Below are positions 8,186 to 17,526 of a DNA stretch of 64,000 bases, piece after piece. This stretch comes from Arthrobacter sp. PM3. GTDB lineage: Bacteria; Actinomycetota; Actinomycetes; Actinomycetales; Micrococcaceae. The stretch is taken from assembly GCF_003352915.1 (NCBI RefSeq), contig NZ_CP022314.1, forward strand, positions 1,137,529 through 1,201,528, given 5' to 3'. Position numbers and translations under genes: made by a program. The notes beneath the pieces were generated by a model, which searched no databases, was not told where the DNA came from, and worked only from the letters and a program-made list of their open reading frames with translations. Numbering within the stretch: position 1 is the first letter of the stretch; the number at the start of each line of letters is the position of its first letter.

Positions 8186-9451
8186 GTGAACTTTTCCAGA
8201 CGCACATTTCTGACCGCCGGAACGGCAACGGCCACCGCCTTGGCCACCGGCAGCACGCTCCGGGCGGCAACAGCCGCCACGCCCGCGCTGCCGGCACCCG
8301 CAGCCTCCGGAATCGACCACATCGTCGTCGTGATGATGGAGAACCGCTCCTTCGACCACTTCCTCGGCTGGCTGCCGGGGGCCGACGGGAAACAGCCCGG
8401 GCTGAGCTACATCGACCGCTACGGCATCCCGCACTCGACCCACCGCCTGACGGACTTCCAGGGCTGCGGCCATCCGGATCCGGACCATTCCTACGAGGGC
8501 GGCCGGATCCAGTACAACAACGGCAAAAACGACGGCTGGCTCCGCGCCGGCGAGAACGACGAGTTCGCCGTCGGCTACTACGACGCCGCCGACCTCGACT
8601 TCTGGCGGCAGGCCGGCCCCGACTGGACGGTCTGCGACCGGTACTTCGCGGCCACCATGGCCGAAACCTACCCGAACCGTTTCTACCAGCACGCCGCCAC
8701 TACCGACCGGATCCATAACTCAACGGCCACCAGCGCGCTGCCGACCATCTGGGACCGGCTGGCCGCCGCCGGGGTGTCCGGCAAGTACTACTACGGCGAC
8801 ATCCCCTTCACTGCACTGTGGGGCGCCAAGTACCAGGGCATCTCGCACCACTACTCCGGGTTCCTCTCCGACTGTTCCGCGGGGACGCTGCCCGCCGTGT
8901 CCGTTGTGGATCCGCGCTTCACCGACGAGGGCTCGGGAACCTCCGGTGACGACCACCCGCACGCGGACATCCGCTCCGGCGAGACGTTCCTCGCAGAGGT
9001 CTACAACGCGGTGACTGCGGGCCCGGGCTGGGCCAACACGATGCTGGTGATCAACTACGACGAGTGGGGCGGGTTCTACGACCACGTCCCACCGGCGACG
9101 GCCCCGGACACCAGCCCGGCCACAGCCCTGCGCGGCTTCCGGGTTCCCTCCCTGGTGGTCTCGCCCCGCGCCCGGCGCCGGTATGTCGCCCACGACGCCT
9201 ACGACCACACGTCCGTGCTCAAAGCCATCGAATGGCGCTGGAACCTGGCTCCGTTGACCCCGCGCGACAAGGCAGCGCGGAACATCGCCGAAGTCCTGGA
9301 CTTCGGCGCACCGGCCAACCTGACCGCACCCACGTACCTTGTTCCGCCGTTCGTGGCCGGGCCCGCCTGCGCACCTGTAGGACCGCCCCCGGCCGAGGAA
9401 TGGTCCGGACTGAAACAGAAAGCACTCGCCGACGGATGGAAACTGCCTTGA
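8186..9451 (+). CDS. Tat-exported phosphoesterase (phospholipase C-like, alkaline phosphatase family)
   Basis: A 421-residue exported hydrolase. The N-terminus has a twin-arginine signal (S-R-R-T-F-L-T near residues 4-10, then an Ala-rich hydrophobic segment), so it is folded before export through Tat. The mature part belongs to the phosphoesterase family of phospholipase C and acid phosphatase enzymes: M-M-E-N-R-S-F-D-H-F near residue 52 supplies metal ligands, and D-E-W-G-G-F-Y-D-H-V near 292 completes the site. It starts with GTG. It precedes a second phosphoesterase whose start overlaps its end, and a PHO box lies upstream. Together they probably scavenge phosphate from phospholipids or other esters. 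Confidence 0.85.
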   Translation: MNFSRRTFLTAGTATATALATGSTLRAATAATPALPAPAASGIDHIVVVMMENRSFDHFLGWLPGADGKQPGLSYIDRYGIPHSTHRLTDFQGCGHPDPDHSYEGGRIQYNNGKNDGWLRAGENDEFAVGYYDAADLDFWRQAGPDWTVCDRYFAATMAETYPNRFYQHAATTDRIHNSTATSALPTIWDRLAAAGVSGKYYYGDIPFTALWGAKYQGISHHYSGFLSDCSAGTLPAVSVVDPRFTDEGSGTSGDDHPHADIRSGETFLAEVYNAVTAGPGWANTMLVINYDEWGGFYDHVPPATAPDTSPATALRGFRVPSLVVSPRARRRYVAHDAYDHTSVLKAIEWRWNLAPLTPRDKAARNIAEVLDFGAPANLTAPTYLVPPFVAGPACAPVGPPPAEEWSGLKQKALADGWKLP

Positions 9452-10623
9452 ACACCACGGATCACCCGACGACGCCCGCAGGACACCGCAAGCGCGGACT
9501 CCGGCTGGCCCTGCGGGCCTGCACCGCGGCCATGGTCCTGCTCGCCGCCGCGGCCGGCGGCGCACTGGCCCAACCCGCTGCCACAGCGAGTGCCCCGGCG
9601 GCGACCCAGGGCCAGGGCTACCTGCCGGGCGCCAAGCACGTCTTCGTCATCAACCTCGAGAACAAGGGCTACGACTCCACCTGGGGACCGGGATCCGCCG
9701 CCCCGTACCTGTCCACGACCCTGCGCGCCCAGGGCGTGCTGCTCAACCAGTACTACGGCACGGCCCACAACTCCCAGCCGAACTACGTGGCGCAGATTTC
9801 CGGCCAGGGCCCCAACCCGCAGATGCAGGCCGACTGCCAGACCTACTCGCCGTTCGTCGGGACCGGGACGGCCGACCAGGGCCAGGCCGTGGGCGACGGC
9901 TGCGTCTTCCCGGCCAGCGTTCCCACCGTCGCCGGCCAGCTCACCGCGGCGGGCAAGACGTGGAAGGGGTACATGGAGGACATGGGCACCCCGTGCCGGC
10001 ATCCGGCCCTGGGCGCGGTGGACGATACACAGAAGGCCAGGGTCGGCGACCAGTACGCGGCCCGCCACAATCCGTTTGTCTACTTCGCCGGGATTACCGG
10101 CTCACCGGATTGCGCCACGAACGACGTCGACCTCGGCGTCCTGAAAACGGACCTCGCATCGGCCACCACAACACCCAACCTGTCCATGATCACGCCGAAC
10201 CTCTGCCACGACGGCCACGACTCCCCCTGCGTGGACGGGCAACCGGGCGGCCTGGCGAGCGCCGACGAGTGGCTCAGGCAGTGGGTGCCGGCCATCACTG
10301 CCTCCCCGGCCTTCAAGCAGGACGGTGTCCTGGTGATCACCTTCGACGAATCCGACGGGCCCCAGTCCGACGCCACCGCCTGCTGCGCCGAAACGGCCGG
10401 CCCCAACACCCCCGAACCGGGCATCACCGGCCCCGGCGGCGGCCGGGTGGGCGCCCTCGTGATCTCACCCTTCACGAAGGGCGGCACGTGGTCCACCACC
10501 CCTTACAACCATTACAGCCTGCTGGCCAGCATCGAAGACACCTTTGGCCTGCCGTACCTGGGGTATGCGGGGACGCCGGGCCTCAACCGGTTCGGGCTGG
10601 ATGTGTACAACGCCGGAGTTTAG
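9436..10623 (+). CDS. Secreted phosphoesterase (acid phosphatase-like)
   Basis: A protein of about 395 residues of the same phosphoesterase superfamily, smaller and distinct from its neighbour. A Sec-type signal (basic stretch H-R-K-R-G, hydrophobic core, A-L-A-Q near residue 46) leads to a mature domain with I-N-L-E-N-K-G-Y near 75, M-E-D-M-G-T-P-C near 178 and I-T-F-D-E-S near 305. The ATG at 9436 overlaps the upstream gene by 16 bp; a TTG at 9448 overlapping the stop as TTGA is an alternative start. It is cotranscribed with the Tat phosphoesterase and would share its phosphate control. A close paralogue is encoded convergently just downstream. Confidence 0.82.
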   Translation: METALNTTDHPTTPAGHRKRGLRLALRACTAAMVLLAAAAGGALAQPAATASAPAATQGQGYLPGAKHVFVINLENKGYDSTWGPGSAAPYLSTTLRAQGVLLNQYYGTAHNSQPNYVAQISGQGPNPQMQADCQTYSPFVGTGTADQGQAVGDGCVFPASVPTVAGQLTAAGKTWKGYMEDMGTPCRHPALGAVDDTQKARVGDQYAARHNPFVYFAGITGSPDCATNDVDLGVLKTDLASATTTPNLSMITPNLCHDGHDSPCVDGQPGGLASADEWLRQWVPAITASPAFKQDGVLVITFDESDGPQSDATACCAETAGPNTPEPGITGPGGGRVGALVISPFTKGGTWSTTPYNHYSLLASIEDTFGLPYLGYAGTPGLNRFGLDVYNAGV

Positions 10624-10667
10624 CGGCCCGCCGGGGCGCGGCCTCCATTTTGCCTGGCTGAGTACGG

Positions 10668-11834
10668 CTACGAGCCTGCGTTGAAGACGTCGGCGCCGAA
10701 GCTGTGCTGGCCCGGCGCCCCGGCGTAGCCCAGGCGCGGGAGGGAGAACGCGTCCTCGATGCTGGCCAGGAGGCTGAAGTGGTTGTAGGCCCGGTCCGAC
10801 GTCGTGCCGCCCTGGGTGAACGGGGAGACAACAAGTGCACCGATCCTGCCTCCGGCCGTCCCGCCGGGCAGCAACTCTGCGGGCCCCACCGTCTTACCTT
10901 CGGACTCATCGAAGGTAATGACCAGCATCCCGTCCTGCTTGAAAGCCGGCGAGTCGAGGATCGCCGGGACCTGTTGGCTCAGCCAGGTGTCAGCGGCGGC
11001 AAGCCCGCCGGGACTGCCGTCGACGCAGGGGTTATCGTGGCCGTCATTGCACAGATTTGGCGAGATGTAGGCCAGGTTCGGGGTGGTGTCCACGGACTGC
11101 AGGTCGCTGGCCAGTGCGCCAAAATCCACCACGTTGCTCTGGCAGTCCGGTGACGACGTGACGGATTCGAAGTACACAAACGGGTTGTGCCGTGTGGCGT
11201 ACTGGTCCCCGGCCTTGGCTGCCTGGTTGGTGTCCTTCGCACCGAGTTCGGGGTGCCGGCACGGCGTTCCCATGTCCTCCATGTAGCCCTTCCAGGTCTT
11301 GCCGGCGGCGCTGAGCTGCCCGGCCACCGTGGGTACGGAGGCCGGATACACGCAGCCGGTTCCCTCCGCCTGCCCGAGGGCGGCAGTGCCGGTCAGTTCG
11401 AACGGGGCGAACGTCGGGCAGTCGTCCCGGGTCATGGCGTTGGACCCCTGCCCCGAGATCTGGGCGAGGTAGTTGGGGTTCGAATTGTGGGCGATCCCGT
11501 AGTACTGGGACAGCAGGACGCCCTGCTCGCGCAGGGTCCGGGAAAGGTACGGGGCGTCGGAGCCGGACCCCCACACTTTGTTGTAGCCCTTGTTTTCGAG
11601 GTTGATGACGAAGATGTGCCCCGGGCGCCCTCCGGCCTGCCCGGTTGCCGTGCCCCCGGTGCCCGGCGCTGCACCGGTGCCGGCGCCGGCGCTGGCGCTC
11701 GAACCGGGGGTTCCGGAGTTCCCGGGGGTGCCGGGCGGCGAGGTCTCGCACGCGGCCGCTGTCACCGCCACTACGGCTGCCACAAGCAGCTGCGCGGCTA
11801 TCCGACGTTGGGTTTTCGTGGTGTTACGGCGCAT
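10668..11834 (-). CDS. Phosphoesterase lipoprotein, paralogue of the upstream acid phosphatase-like gene
   Basis: This 388-residue protein is a clear paralogue of the gene at 9436-10623: both share I-N-L-E-N-K-G-Y, K-T-W-K-G-Y-M-E-D-M-G-T-P-C, F-V-Y-F and V-I-T-F-D-E-S. The N-terminus differs: a hydrophobic signal ends in V-T-A-A-A-C, a plausible though imperfect lipobox, followed by a 45-residue Gly/Ser/Thr/Pro-rich tether. It is thus likely anchored on the cell surface while its paralogue is released. An upstream in-frame start at 12041 was rejected because it would destroy the signal peptide. I see no PHO box in front of it. Confidence 0.8.
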   Translation of the reverse strand: MRRNTTKTQRRIAAQLLVAAVVAVTAAACETSPPGTPGNSGTPGSSASAGAGTGAAPGTGGTATGQAGGRPGHIFVINLENKGYNKVWGSGSDAPYLSRTLREQGVLLSQYYGIAHNSNPNYLAQISGQGSNAMTRDDCPTFAPFELTGTAALGQAEGTGCVYPASVPTVAGQLSAAGKTWKGYMEDMGTPCRHPELGAKDTNQAAKAGDQYATRHNPFVYFESVTSSPDCQSNVVDFGALASDLQSVDTTPNLAYISPNLCNDGHDNPCVDGSPGGLAAADTWLSQQVPAILDSPAFKQDGMLVITFDESEGKTVGPAELLPGGTAGGRIGALVVSPFTQGGTTSDRAYNHFSLLASIEDAFSLPRLGYAGAPGQHSFGADVFNAGS

Positions 11835-12058
11835 GGATTCCGGCTTTCTCGTTACCCGATCAGCGTTTCGTTGGCGGCACTCGTCCTTGAACTCTGCCAC
11901 ACCGCGATCAAGAAAACCCGCGAAGATCCTCGGCAACAGCTGGGAACCGGCACGTCCGGCTCCCCGGCCGCCGGCGGCGGCAGACCCGTCGCACGGTTCG
12001 GGGCCCGGGGTTGGAGCGCACAGTTCAGTAGTGCGGGCCATGGTGGTAGTTTGCAGTC

Positions 12059-13093
12059 ATGGACGCACCATCGGATTCGATTCCGCTTCTGGACCTCAGT
12101 GCAGCCAGGGGACGGGACGGCGCATTTGACCCGGCGTTTATCGAGGCACTGCGCGATGCCACGCACCGGGTGGGCTTCTTTCAGTTGACCGGCTACGGGG
12201 CTGACCCGGCGGAGGTGGAACAACTCTTCGAAGTCACCCGGCAGTTCTTCGACCTCCCGCTTGAGTCCAGGCTGGAGCTGGACAACCGGCTCTCCCCGCA
12301 TTTCCGCGGCTACACCAGGCTGGGCCATGAGGTCACCCAGGGGCGGCCCGACGCCCGGGAACAGCTCGACTTCGGACCGGAGCGGCCCGCCGTCGAACAG
12401 TACCCGCCGGAGCAGCCGTATTGGCTGGTGCAGGGCCCCAATCTGATGCCGGACCGGTCGCTGCCCGGGCTGCGCAGCGTTTGCATGGCCTGGGCGGACC
12501 GCATGTCCCGGGTCGGGGCCGAACTGTTGTCCGCCATCGCCGTGTCCCTGGACCTGCCGGAGGACTATTTCGCCGAGCCCTTCCGGGGCTCGCCGGCCTG
12601 GATGGCCAAGCTCGTCCACTATGTCGGCGGCGTCGTCGCCGACGCCGGGCCGCAGGGGGTGGGCGCGCACGCCGACTACGGATTCGTCACCCTGCTCCTC
12701 CAGGACCAGGTGGGCGGCCTGCAGGTGCTCCCGCCGGGCAGCACCGACTGGATACCGGTGGAACCGATTCCGGGGGCGCTGGTTGTCAACCTCGGCGAGA
12801 TGCTGGAAGTCGCGACCCAGGGTTACCTGGCCGCCACCATCCACCGCGTCGAGGCGCCGCCGCCCGGCGTCGACCGCTATACGATCCCGTTCTTCTGGTC
12901 GCCCCGGCTGGACGCCGTCATAGATCCGGTGCCCCTTCCGCCCGCGCTCGCTGCCCGGTCGCGGGGGATCACCGACGATCCGAACAACCCGATGCTCGCC
13001 TCCTACGGCGCCAACGTGCTCAAAGGCTGGCTGCGCGCCCACCCGGAGGTCGCCCGGATCCACCACCCGGAACTCGTCCGGGCCGCCCCGTAG
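12059..13093 (+). CDS. 2-oxoglutarate/Fe(II)-dependent oxygenase (isopenicillin N synthase-like)
   Basis: A 344-residue non-haem iron oxygenase. The N-terminal DIOX-N domain (residues about 8-120) contains P-L-L-D-L-S and G-F-F-Q-L-T-G. The double-stranded beta-helix carries the iron triad H204-x-D206 and H262, and R273-Y-T275 in the place of the R-x-S/T that binds 2-oxoglutarate. Family length is 320-350. The gene stands alone, so its substrate cannot be inferred. Confidence 0.85.
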   Translation: MDAPSDSIPLLDLSAARGRDGAFDPAFIEALRDATHRVGFFQLTGYGADPAEVEQLFEVTRQFFDLPLESRLELDNRLSPHFRGYTRLGHEVTQGRPDAREQLDFGPERPAVEQYPPEQPYWLVQGPNLMPDRSLPGLRSVCMAWADRMSRVGAELLSAIAVSLDLPEDYFAEPFRGSPAWMAKLVHYVGGVVADAGPQGVGAHADYGFVTLLLQDQVGGLQVLPPGSTDWIPVEPIPGALVVNLGEMLEVATQGYLAATIHRVEAPPPGVDRYTIPFFWSPRLDAVIDPVPLPPALAARSRGITDDPNNPMLASYGANVLKGWLRAHPEVARIHHPELVRAAP

Positions 13094-13130
13094 TCCTCCC
13101 TGCAGGCGTCCCGGCAGTCCGGCCGGTCCC

Positions 13131-13598
13131 TTAGGCTTTCCGCTGCGCGACGACACCGGCCAGCGAGGCCAGGCCCTTTTCGAAGTCCGCACCGACCATC
13201 TTGTCCATGTTCATGAACAGGGCAAAGACTTTGCCGAGGCCCTTGTTTTCTCCGGTCATGGTCCATGTGACATCGGTGCCGCTGGCTGACGGCGTAAACG
13301 TGAAGGTAGTCGGGTTCACCGCTTTGAACGGCTTGGTGAACTCGAGCCGGATCCTGATGCTGCGCGGCTCGGCGATGTCCACGATTTCCATCGTGCCGGA
13401 GCCGGCCTTGCGGTTGCCGCTCCACGCATACTTGGCACCGATGCCTGACTCACTGCCGGAGTAGCTCCGCTCCATGGCCGGATCAACGGCCTCCCACGGC
13501 GACCACTTGGTCCATTCGTGGAAGTTGTTGACCAGCGGGAAGATGTCCTCGGCCGGTGCGGGAATGACGGCGCTGCGCGTGACTTCGAAAGTAGACAT
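13131..13598 (-). CDS. SRPBCC family protein (polyketide cyclase/START-like)
   Basis: A 155-residue helix-grip protein. The N-terminus (V-I-P-A-P-A-E-D-I-F-P-L-V-N-N-F-H-E-W) and the following W-S-P-W-E are typical of SRPBCC ligand-binding proteins, as is the final long helix. Such proteins bind hydrophobic ligands; the exact role is unknown. The gene is monocistronic or a distal partner of the DUF5671 gene upstream on the same strand, from which it is separated by 49 bp. Confidence 0.8.
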   Translation of the reverse strand: MSTFEVTRSAVIPAPAEDIFPLVNNFHEWTKWSPWEAVDPAMERSYSGSESGIGAKYAWSGNRKAGSGTMEIVDIAEPRSIRIRLEFTKPFKAVNPTTFTFTPSASGTDVTWTMTGENKGLGKVFALFMNMDKMVGADFEKGLASLAGVVAQRKA

Positions 13599-13647
13599 GC
13601 CGCCATCCTAGGCGGTGGCCGGCCCCTGCGGCCGCAAGGCAGACTGT

Positions 13648-15360
13648 TCAGGCCTGCAGGGGGATGACGTCGATCCGCCCCTGCGGATCGGCCACGACCA
13701 GCACCCGGGGAGCCGACACACCCTCCAGCGCGGCCGCCAGCCGGTCCTCCGGAGTCCGCGACGCCGGCGCAACCGCAGGCGCAACTCCCGATGCGGGAGC
13801 CGGCGGTCCGGCCGCCGCCTGGACGCCCGCCAGGGCGTCCGCGCGCCGCCAGACCAGCGCGTCTGCGCGCCGCCAGACCATCACGTCCGCTCCCGTGACC
13901 TCCGTGATCACACGGCGCAACGGTGCCGGGTCGGCCGCCGTCACCAGAATCACGTGGCCGATGGTCCGCGGCCGGACCGGGCCGGCGGCCGCGAGCACGG
14001 CACGGTCCTGCCGCCAGACGGCAAAGTGGTAGCCGAACACGAGCCCCGTGGCGACCAGCAGCCCGAATGGGGCACGGATCCGGTCGACGAGGCTCCCGCC
14101 GCTGACGCCGCCCAGGAAGAACTCGAACACCCTGAACCCGATCACCAGCAGGGTGATCACGGCAACCACGGCGCTCAGGCCGAAGACGGCCACCAGGTAG
14201 ATGCGCCGGGCGTTGAGTCCAGTGGCCGTTACGCTGCCGGTACCCGCCGCCGGAGCCAGTGGACGCCAGGCGAGCCACCAGACGGGGCCGCCGACCAGGA
14301 GCGAGCTGATGCCGCCCAGCAGCAGGGTCCGCGCCCCGCTGACCGCCAGCGGCGTCGCCGCCAGAGCCAGGACCGAGTTGACGATCACGCCGATTCCGGA
14401 TGCCGCCGCGACCAGCGCGACACCCGAGGTGACCAGCCGCCCGCCTTGCAGGGTGGCCTCCGAGCGTGTACGCGCGATGTTCCGGTGATAGACCCAGACG
14501 AGGCAGCCGATGCACGCCGCCGCCACGGCCGGTGCAAGGGGCTCCAGCAGCAGCTCCAGCGGTTCCGTCCGGTCGAACAGCAGCCGGAGGAACACGAACA
14601 GCGCCACCCCGGAGCCGGTGAGCGTCAGCACCCCGGCACCCAGTACTCCGACGGCGATCAGCACGACGTCGGCCAGTCCGGTGCGCAGCTTCCGTCCGCC
14701 CTCGTGCTGCCAGTGCCACCACCAGATCAGGCTCCCGCCCGCTGCCCAGACCAGCGACTGCAGCGCCGAAACCCACCAGGGCTTTCCCACCGACGCCTCG
14801 GCCGCCGCTCCCCGGAGGGCGGCATCAAGCAGTGTGGACAGGGCCGAAACGGCGCCGCCCACGCCCAGCACGAGCCCCAGGACCGCGCCCAGAACCGTGG
14901 GGACGTCCGTCAGGTCCGTCGGGTTCTTGCGCGGATGGCGCCACATCCACCGCTGCCAGAGCCAGACCGCCGCCCACACCAGGCCGGTGGCCAGCGATAA
15001 CCGCCACTCCGGGCCCTGGGCGCCGATCAGGTCGGCGAACGTGCTGAGCAGGTTGGTGGAGGCGATCAACAGGGACAGCATGTAAATGCCGGTCAGGTAC
15101 AGGCCCCAGCCGACGGAGGACCGCTCCTCAGGGTCATCAAGCCGCCGCCACACGGTCCACCACAGGAGGGCCGCAAGCGGGCCGCCGATCAGGGCGAAGG
15201 CCAGCGAGCGCGCCAGCCCCGCGACGTCGTCGACCGCCAGCTCGGTTCCCGTCACGAACAGGCGGCCCAGCAGCCCGCCAAGCCCGACGGCGGTGATCAC
15301 CACCAGCGCGAACAGCAGCGCGTACGTAATCAGGCGGCGCACGGTCCGCTGGGCGCTCAT
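13648..15360 (-). CDS. DUF5671-type polytopic membrane protein
   Basis: This 570-residue protein has about twelve hydrophobic helices arranged as repeated units, each with a W-W-x-x-W or L-I-W-W-W-H-W pattern typical of the DUF5671 domain. A soluble C-terminal tail of about 110 residues follows and includes a 24-bp tandem duplication encoding V-W-R-R-A-D-A-L twice, then a Pro/Ala-rich stretch. Function is unknown. A single-pass protein gene lies 30 bp upstream on the same strand, so the two form an operon. Confidence 0.7.
   Translation of the reverse strand: MSAQRTVRRLITYALLFALVVITAVGLGGLLGRLFVTGTELAVDDVAGLARSLAFALIGGPLAALLWWTVWRRLDDPEERSSVGWGLYLTGIYMLSLLIASTNLLSTFADLIGAQGPEWRLSLATGLVWAAVWLWQRWMWRHPRKNPTDLTDVPTVLGAVLGLVLGVGGAVSALSTLLDAALRGAAAEASVGKPWWVSALQSLVWAAGGSLIWWWHWQHEGGRKLRTGLADVVLIAVGVLGAGVLTLTGSGVALFVFLRLLFDRTEPLELLLEPLAPAVAAACIGCLVWVYHRNIARTRSEATLQGGRLVTSGVALVAAASGIGVIVNSVLALAATPLAVSGARTLLLGGISSLLVGGPVWWLAWRPLAPAAGTGSVTATGLNARRIYLVAVFGLSAVVAVITLLVIGFRVFEFFLGGVSGGSLVDRIRAPFGLLVATGLVFGYHFAVWRQDRAVLAAAGPVRPRTIGHVILVTAADPAPLRRVITEVTGADVMVWRRADALVWRRADALAGVQAAAGPPAPASGVAPAVAPASRTPEDRLAAALEGVSAPRVLVVADPQGRIDVIPLQA
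13841..13888. repeat. 24-bp tandem duplication inside the DUF5671 gene
   Basis: Two adjacent 24-bp units (13841-13864 and 13865-13888) agree over the first 16 bases and keep frame. On the coding strand they give V-W-R-R-A-D-A-L and a near copy. It looks like a recent slippage event in a variable cytoplasmic tail. Confidence 0.7.
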
Positions 15361-15390
15361 CGCCGTGCCGTTTTCATGGCTTGGCTGTTC

Positions 15391-15900
15391 TCATGGCTTA
15401 ACCGGGCCCGGGCACACCCTCAGCTGCCAGGGCGCGTTGTCGATCAGCCAGCCGTTCCCGGAGCGCACGAGGTCGAACACGTCTTCGATCTGGTATTCGC
15501 TGCTGCCAAACGGGCCGCCCGGCTCGGACACGGTGATCAGGACCCGCACGTCCGCGGATTCCGGACGCTCGGTGGTGGAGACCAGAGTGACCCGCAGATT
15601 CCGGGCGGCAGGGGCGCCCTCGCTGCCGCACCTGGTCCGCGCCGCCGCCGTCAGGTAGGCGGACGCGGCCCCCTCGTCCCCGGCAATGACCGCCGCGGCG
15701 TAGCGCTGCACGACCCCTGCGGGGCTCGACTCGGCCAACGGCGCCGGTTGCCCGCGGGTGAGCACCACGGCCAGGGCCACGACCACGATCACCACGATCA
15801 CGGCCAGGACAGCCCACAGGGTCCGGCTCGGGTTGACGTCCCCAGGCCCGGGCGGTTCCGGCGGCGCTGCAGGCTGCGGTCCTTCTGGCTGGGGGCTCAT
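15391..15900 (-). CDS. Single-pass membrane-anchored hypothetical protein
   Basis: A 169-residue protein with a short Pro-rich cytoplasmic N-terminus, one strong Val/Ile-rich helix (about residues 28-48) and an external domain of about 115 residues. The external part resembles small NTF2-like/Mce-associated folds in outline (Q-R-Y-A-A-A-V-I-A-G-D near the start; strands L-R-V-T-L-V-S and V-R-V-L-I-T-V) but I cannot assign it firmly. The ATG at 15900 was chosen because it starts the Pro-rich segment; the longer frame would overlap the divergent DUF5129 gene. It is cotranscribed with the DUF5671 gene. Confidence 0.68.
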   Translation of the reverse strand: MSPQPEGPQPAAPPEPPGPGDVNPSRTLWAVLAVIVVIVVVALAVVLTRGQPAPLAESSPAGVVQRYAAAVIAGDEGAASAYLTAAARTRCGSEGAPAARNLRVTLVSTTERPESADVRVLITVSEPGGPFGSSEYQIEDVFDLVRSGNGWLIDNAPWQLRVCPGPVKP

Positions 15901-16005
15901 GCCGCCAGTATGCCTGCCGGGCCCGGACACCGTCATGATGTCTTTCGTCCCGTGTTCCGTGGCGTCAGCGTCGACGCGGCCGGGGCCAGCCACTACGCTC
16001 GAAAA

Positions 16006-17463
16006 ATGGGAATCATGCGCAAGGCCCTCGCCGCCGCGGTCCTGCTGATGGCCGGAGTGCTGGGCGGAGCGCACGCGGCGCTCGCCGTGACGCCGACCGC
16101 CGTCGTGATCGAGGACCGGGCCGGGGTCCTGGACCGCAACCGGCTCCTGCCTGCCGTCGAGGCCACCGATTTCTACCAGCCGACCAAAGTTGCGGTGTAC
16201 ACCTACAACGGCACGGCCGCGGACAACCTCAACGAGGAAGTCCTCAGGTTCGCCCGCGCCGAACACCCCGAATGGATCAGCCCCGACGGGCAGAAATGGG
16301 CCGACGGGCTGTTCATCTTCGCCCTGGACCCGACGGGCCGGCACGTCGGGACGTACATGGGCGAGGACCGCAAGGTCTCCCCCGACCAGCGCGAGGACAT
16401 CCAGAACGCGTCCAAGGAGCTGCTCCGCGATGCCCAATGGACCGACGGTACGATTGCCGGGATCCGGCGCGGCGCCGAACTCATCAACCAGCCGTGGTAC
16501 CGGTCCACGGCCTTCCTCGTGACGGCCTGGGCGGCGGTGGCCGCCGCGGTCTGCGGCGCTGCCGCCTGGCTGATCGTCCGCTGGCGCACCCGTGTGTCCT
16601 GCCGCAGGGAGCTCGAACGCGGCGACGCCAGCTACGCGAACGTCAGCATGGACCTGCAGGTCACCGAGCTCAACGCCAGCACCATTCCGGAGTCCTCACG
16701 GTACGGCAGCACCGTGCTGGAGAAGCACCGCACCTTCCTGGCCCGGTACAACACGGCCACCGCGTTAGCCAATCAGGTCCACGCCCTCAGCAGCCGGGAC
16801 CTGAGCCGCCGGCCCAACCTGAAACTTGTCCGCAGCTACGCCGATGCGGCGGCCGAACTCGACGCGCTGGACGACGTCATCGCGGACACCAACACGCTGC
16901 TGAACCGCGGCGCGGCGTGGCCGGCCGCGTGGGAGCACCAGCTCGCCCCGTTCCGCAGTGACCTGAACGGCGTCGAGGAACTGCTCAGCCAGCGCCGCGG
17001 CGAGGGCTCATCGGCGACCGCGGCCGCCCTGAGGTCCTTCCGCGACGAAAGCCGCAGCGATCTCGAACGCTGGACGGCAGAGCTCGCGGACGGCACCATC
17101 ACACCCGAGACGGCGCTGGACCGGCTGCGTGATGCCCGGACCCGGCTGTCAGACCTCCTGAAAAACCACGCCGAAACCGTGATCGGCGCCTACGCCCGCA
17201 ACGAAAAGGAAGCCGGCCTCATGCGCAAAGAGATGGAGGCCGCGCAGACGGGGGCGCGGCCGGGGGCCAGGTACGGCCGCACCTGGGAGCCAAGCATCCT
17301 CGGCACGGTGTACCCGTCCTACTACTTCTTCTCGGTGCCGACCTTCAATTCAGGCCTCAGCACCGGGGTCAGCAGCGTCAGCACTGCCCGCGGCGGCACC
17401 ACCACCGGGTATGGCTCCAGCGGCGGCAGCTTTTCCGGGTCCGGGAGCTCGTCGAGTTTTTGA
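16006..17463 (+). CDS. DUF5129 family secreted/membrane protein (TPM-like N-domain)
   Basis: A 485-residue envelope protein found in Arthrobacter relatives. A signal peptide (M-R-K-A-L-A-A-A-V to A-L-A, about residues 4-29) precedes a TPM-like domain starting I-E-D-R-A-G-V-L-D. A second helix near 167-190 is followed by Arg residues and a long helical, coiled-coil-like cytoplasmic region (about 200-410). The tail is Gly/Ser-rich and ends G-S-F-S-G-S-G-S-S-S-S-F, like TPM proteins. The ATG at 16006 fits the signal peptide; the longer frame does not. It diverges from the DUF5671 pair. Function is unknown. Confidence 0.75.
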   Translation: MGIMRKALAAAVLLMAGVLGGAHAALAVTPTAVVIEDRAGVLDRNRLLPAVEATDFYQPTKVAVYTYNGTAADNLNEEVLRFARAEHPEWISPDGQKWADGLFIFALDPTGRHVGTYMGEDRKVSPDQREDIQNASKELLRDAQWTDGTIAGIRRGAELINQPWYRSTAFLVTAWAAVAAAVCGAAAWLIVRWRTRVSCRRELERGDASYANVSMDLQVTELNASTIPESSRYGSTVLEKHRTFLARYNTATALANQVHALSSRDLSRRPNLKLVRSYADAAAELDALDDVIADTNTLLNRGAAWPAAWEHQLAPFRSDLNGVEELLSQRRGEGSSATAAALRSFRDESRSDLERWTAELADGTITPETALDRLRDARTRLSDLLKNHAETVIGAYARNEKEAGLMRKEMEAAQTGARPGARYGRTWEPSILGTVYPSYYFFSVPTFNSGLSTGVSSVSTARGGTTTGYGSSGGSFSGSGSSSSF

Positions 17464-17526
17464 GGCTGTGTCCGTTTCCCGGCCGGGTCTGCGCTTAACG
17501 GCCGAGCTGCGCTTAACGGCCAGCCG

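Noticed and set aside
11852..13192. 446-codon minus-strand frame over the 2OG oxygenase
   Set aside because: The plus-strand frame has the iron triad and Arg motif; the minus frame has no domain.
13841..13888. Repeat considered as start of a CRISPR or VNTR array
   Set aside because: Only two copies, in frame within a coding sequence, without spacers.
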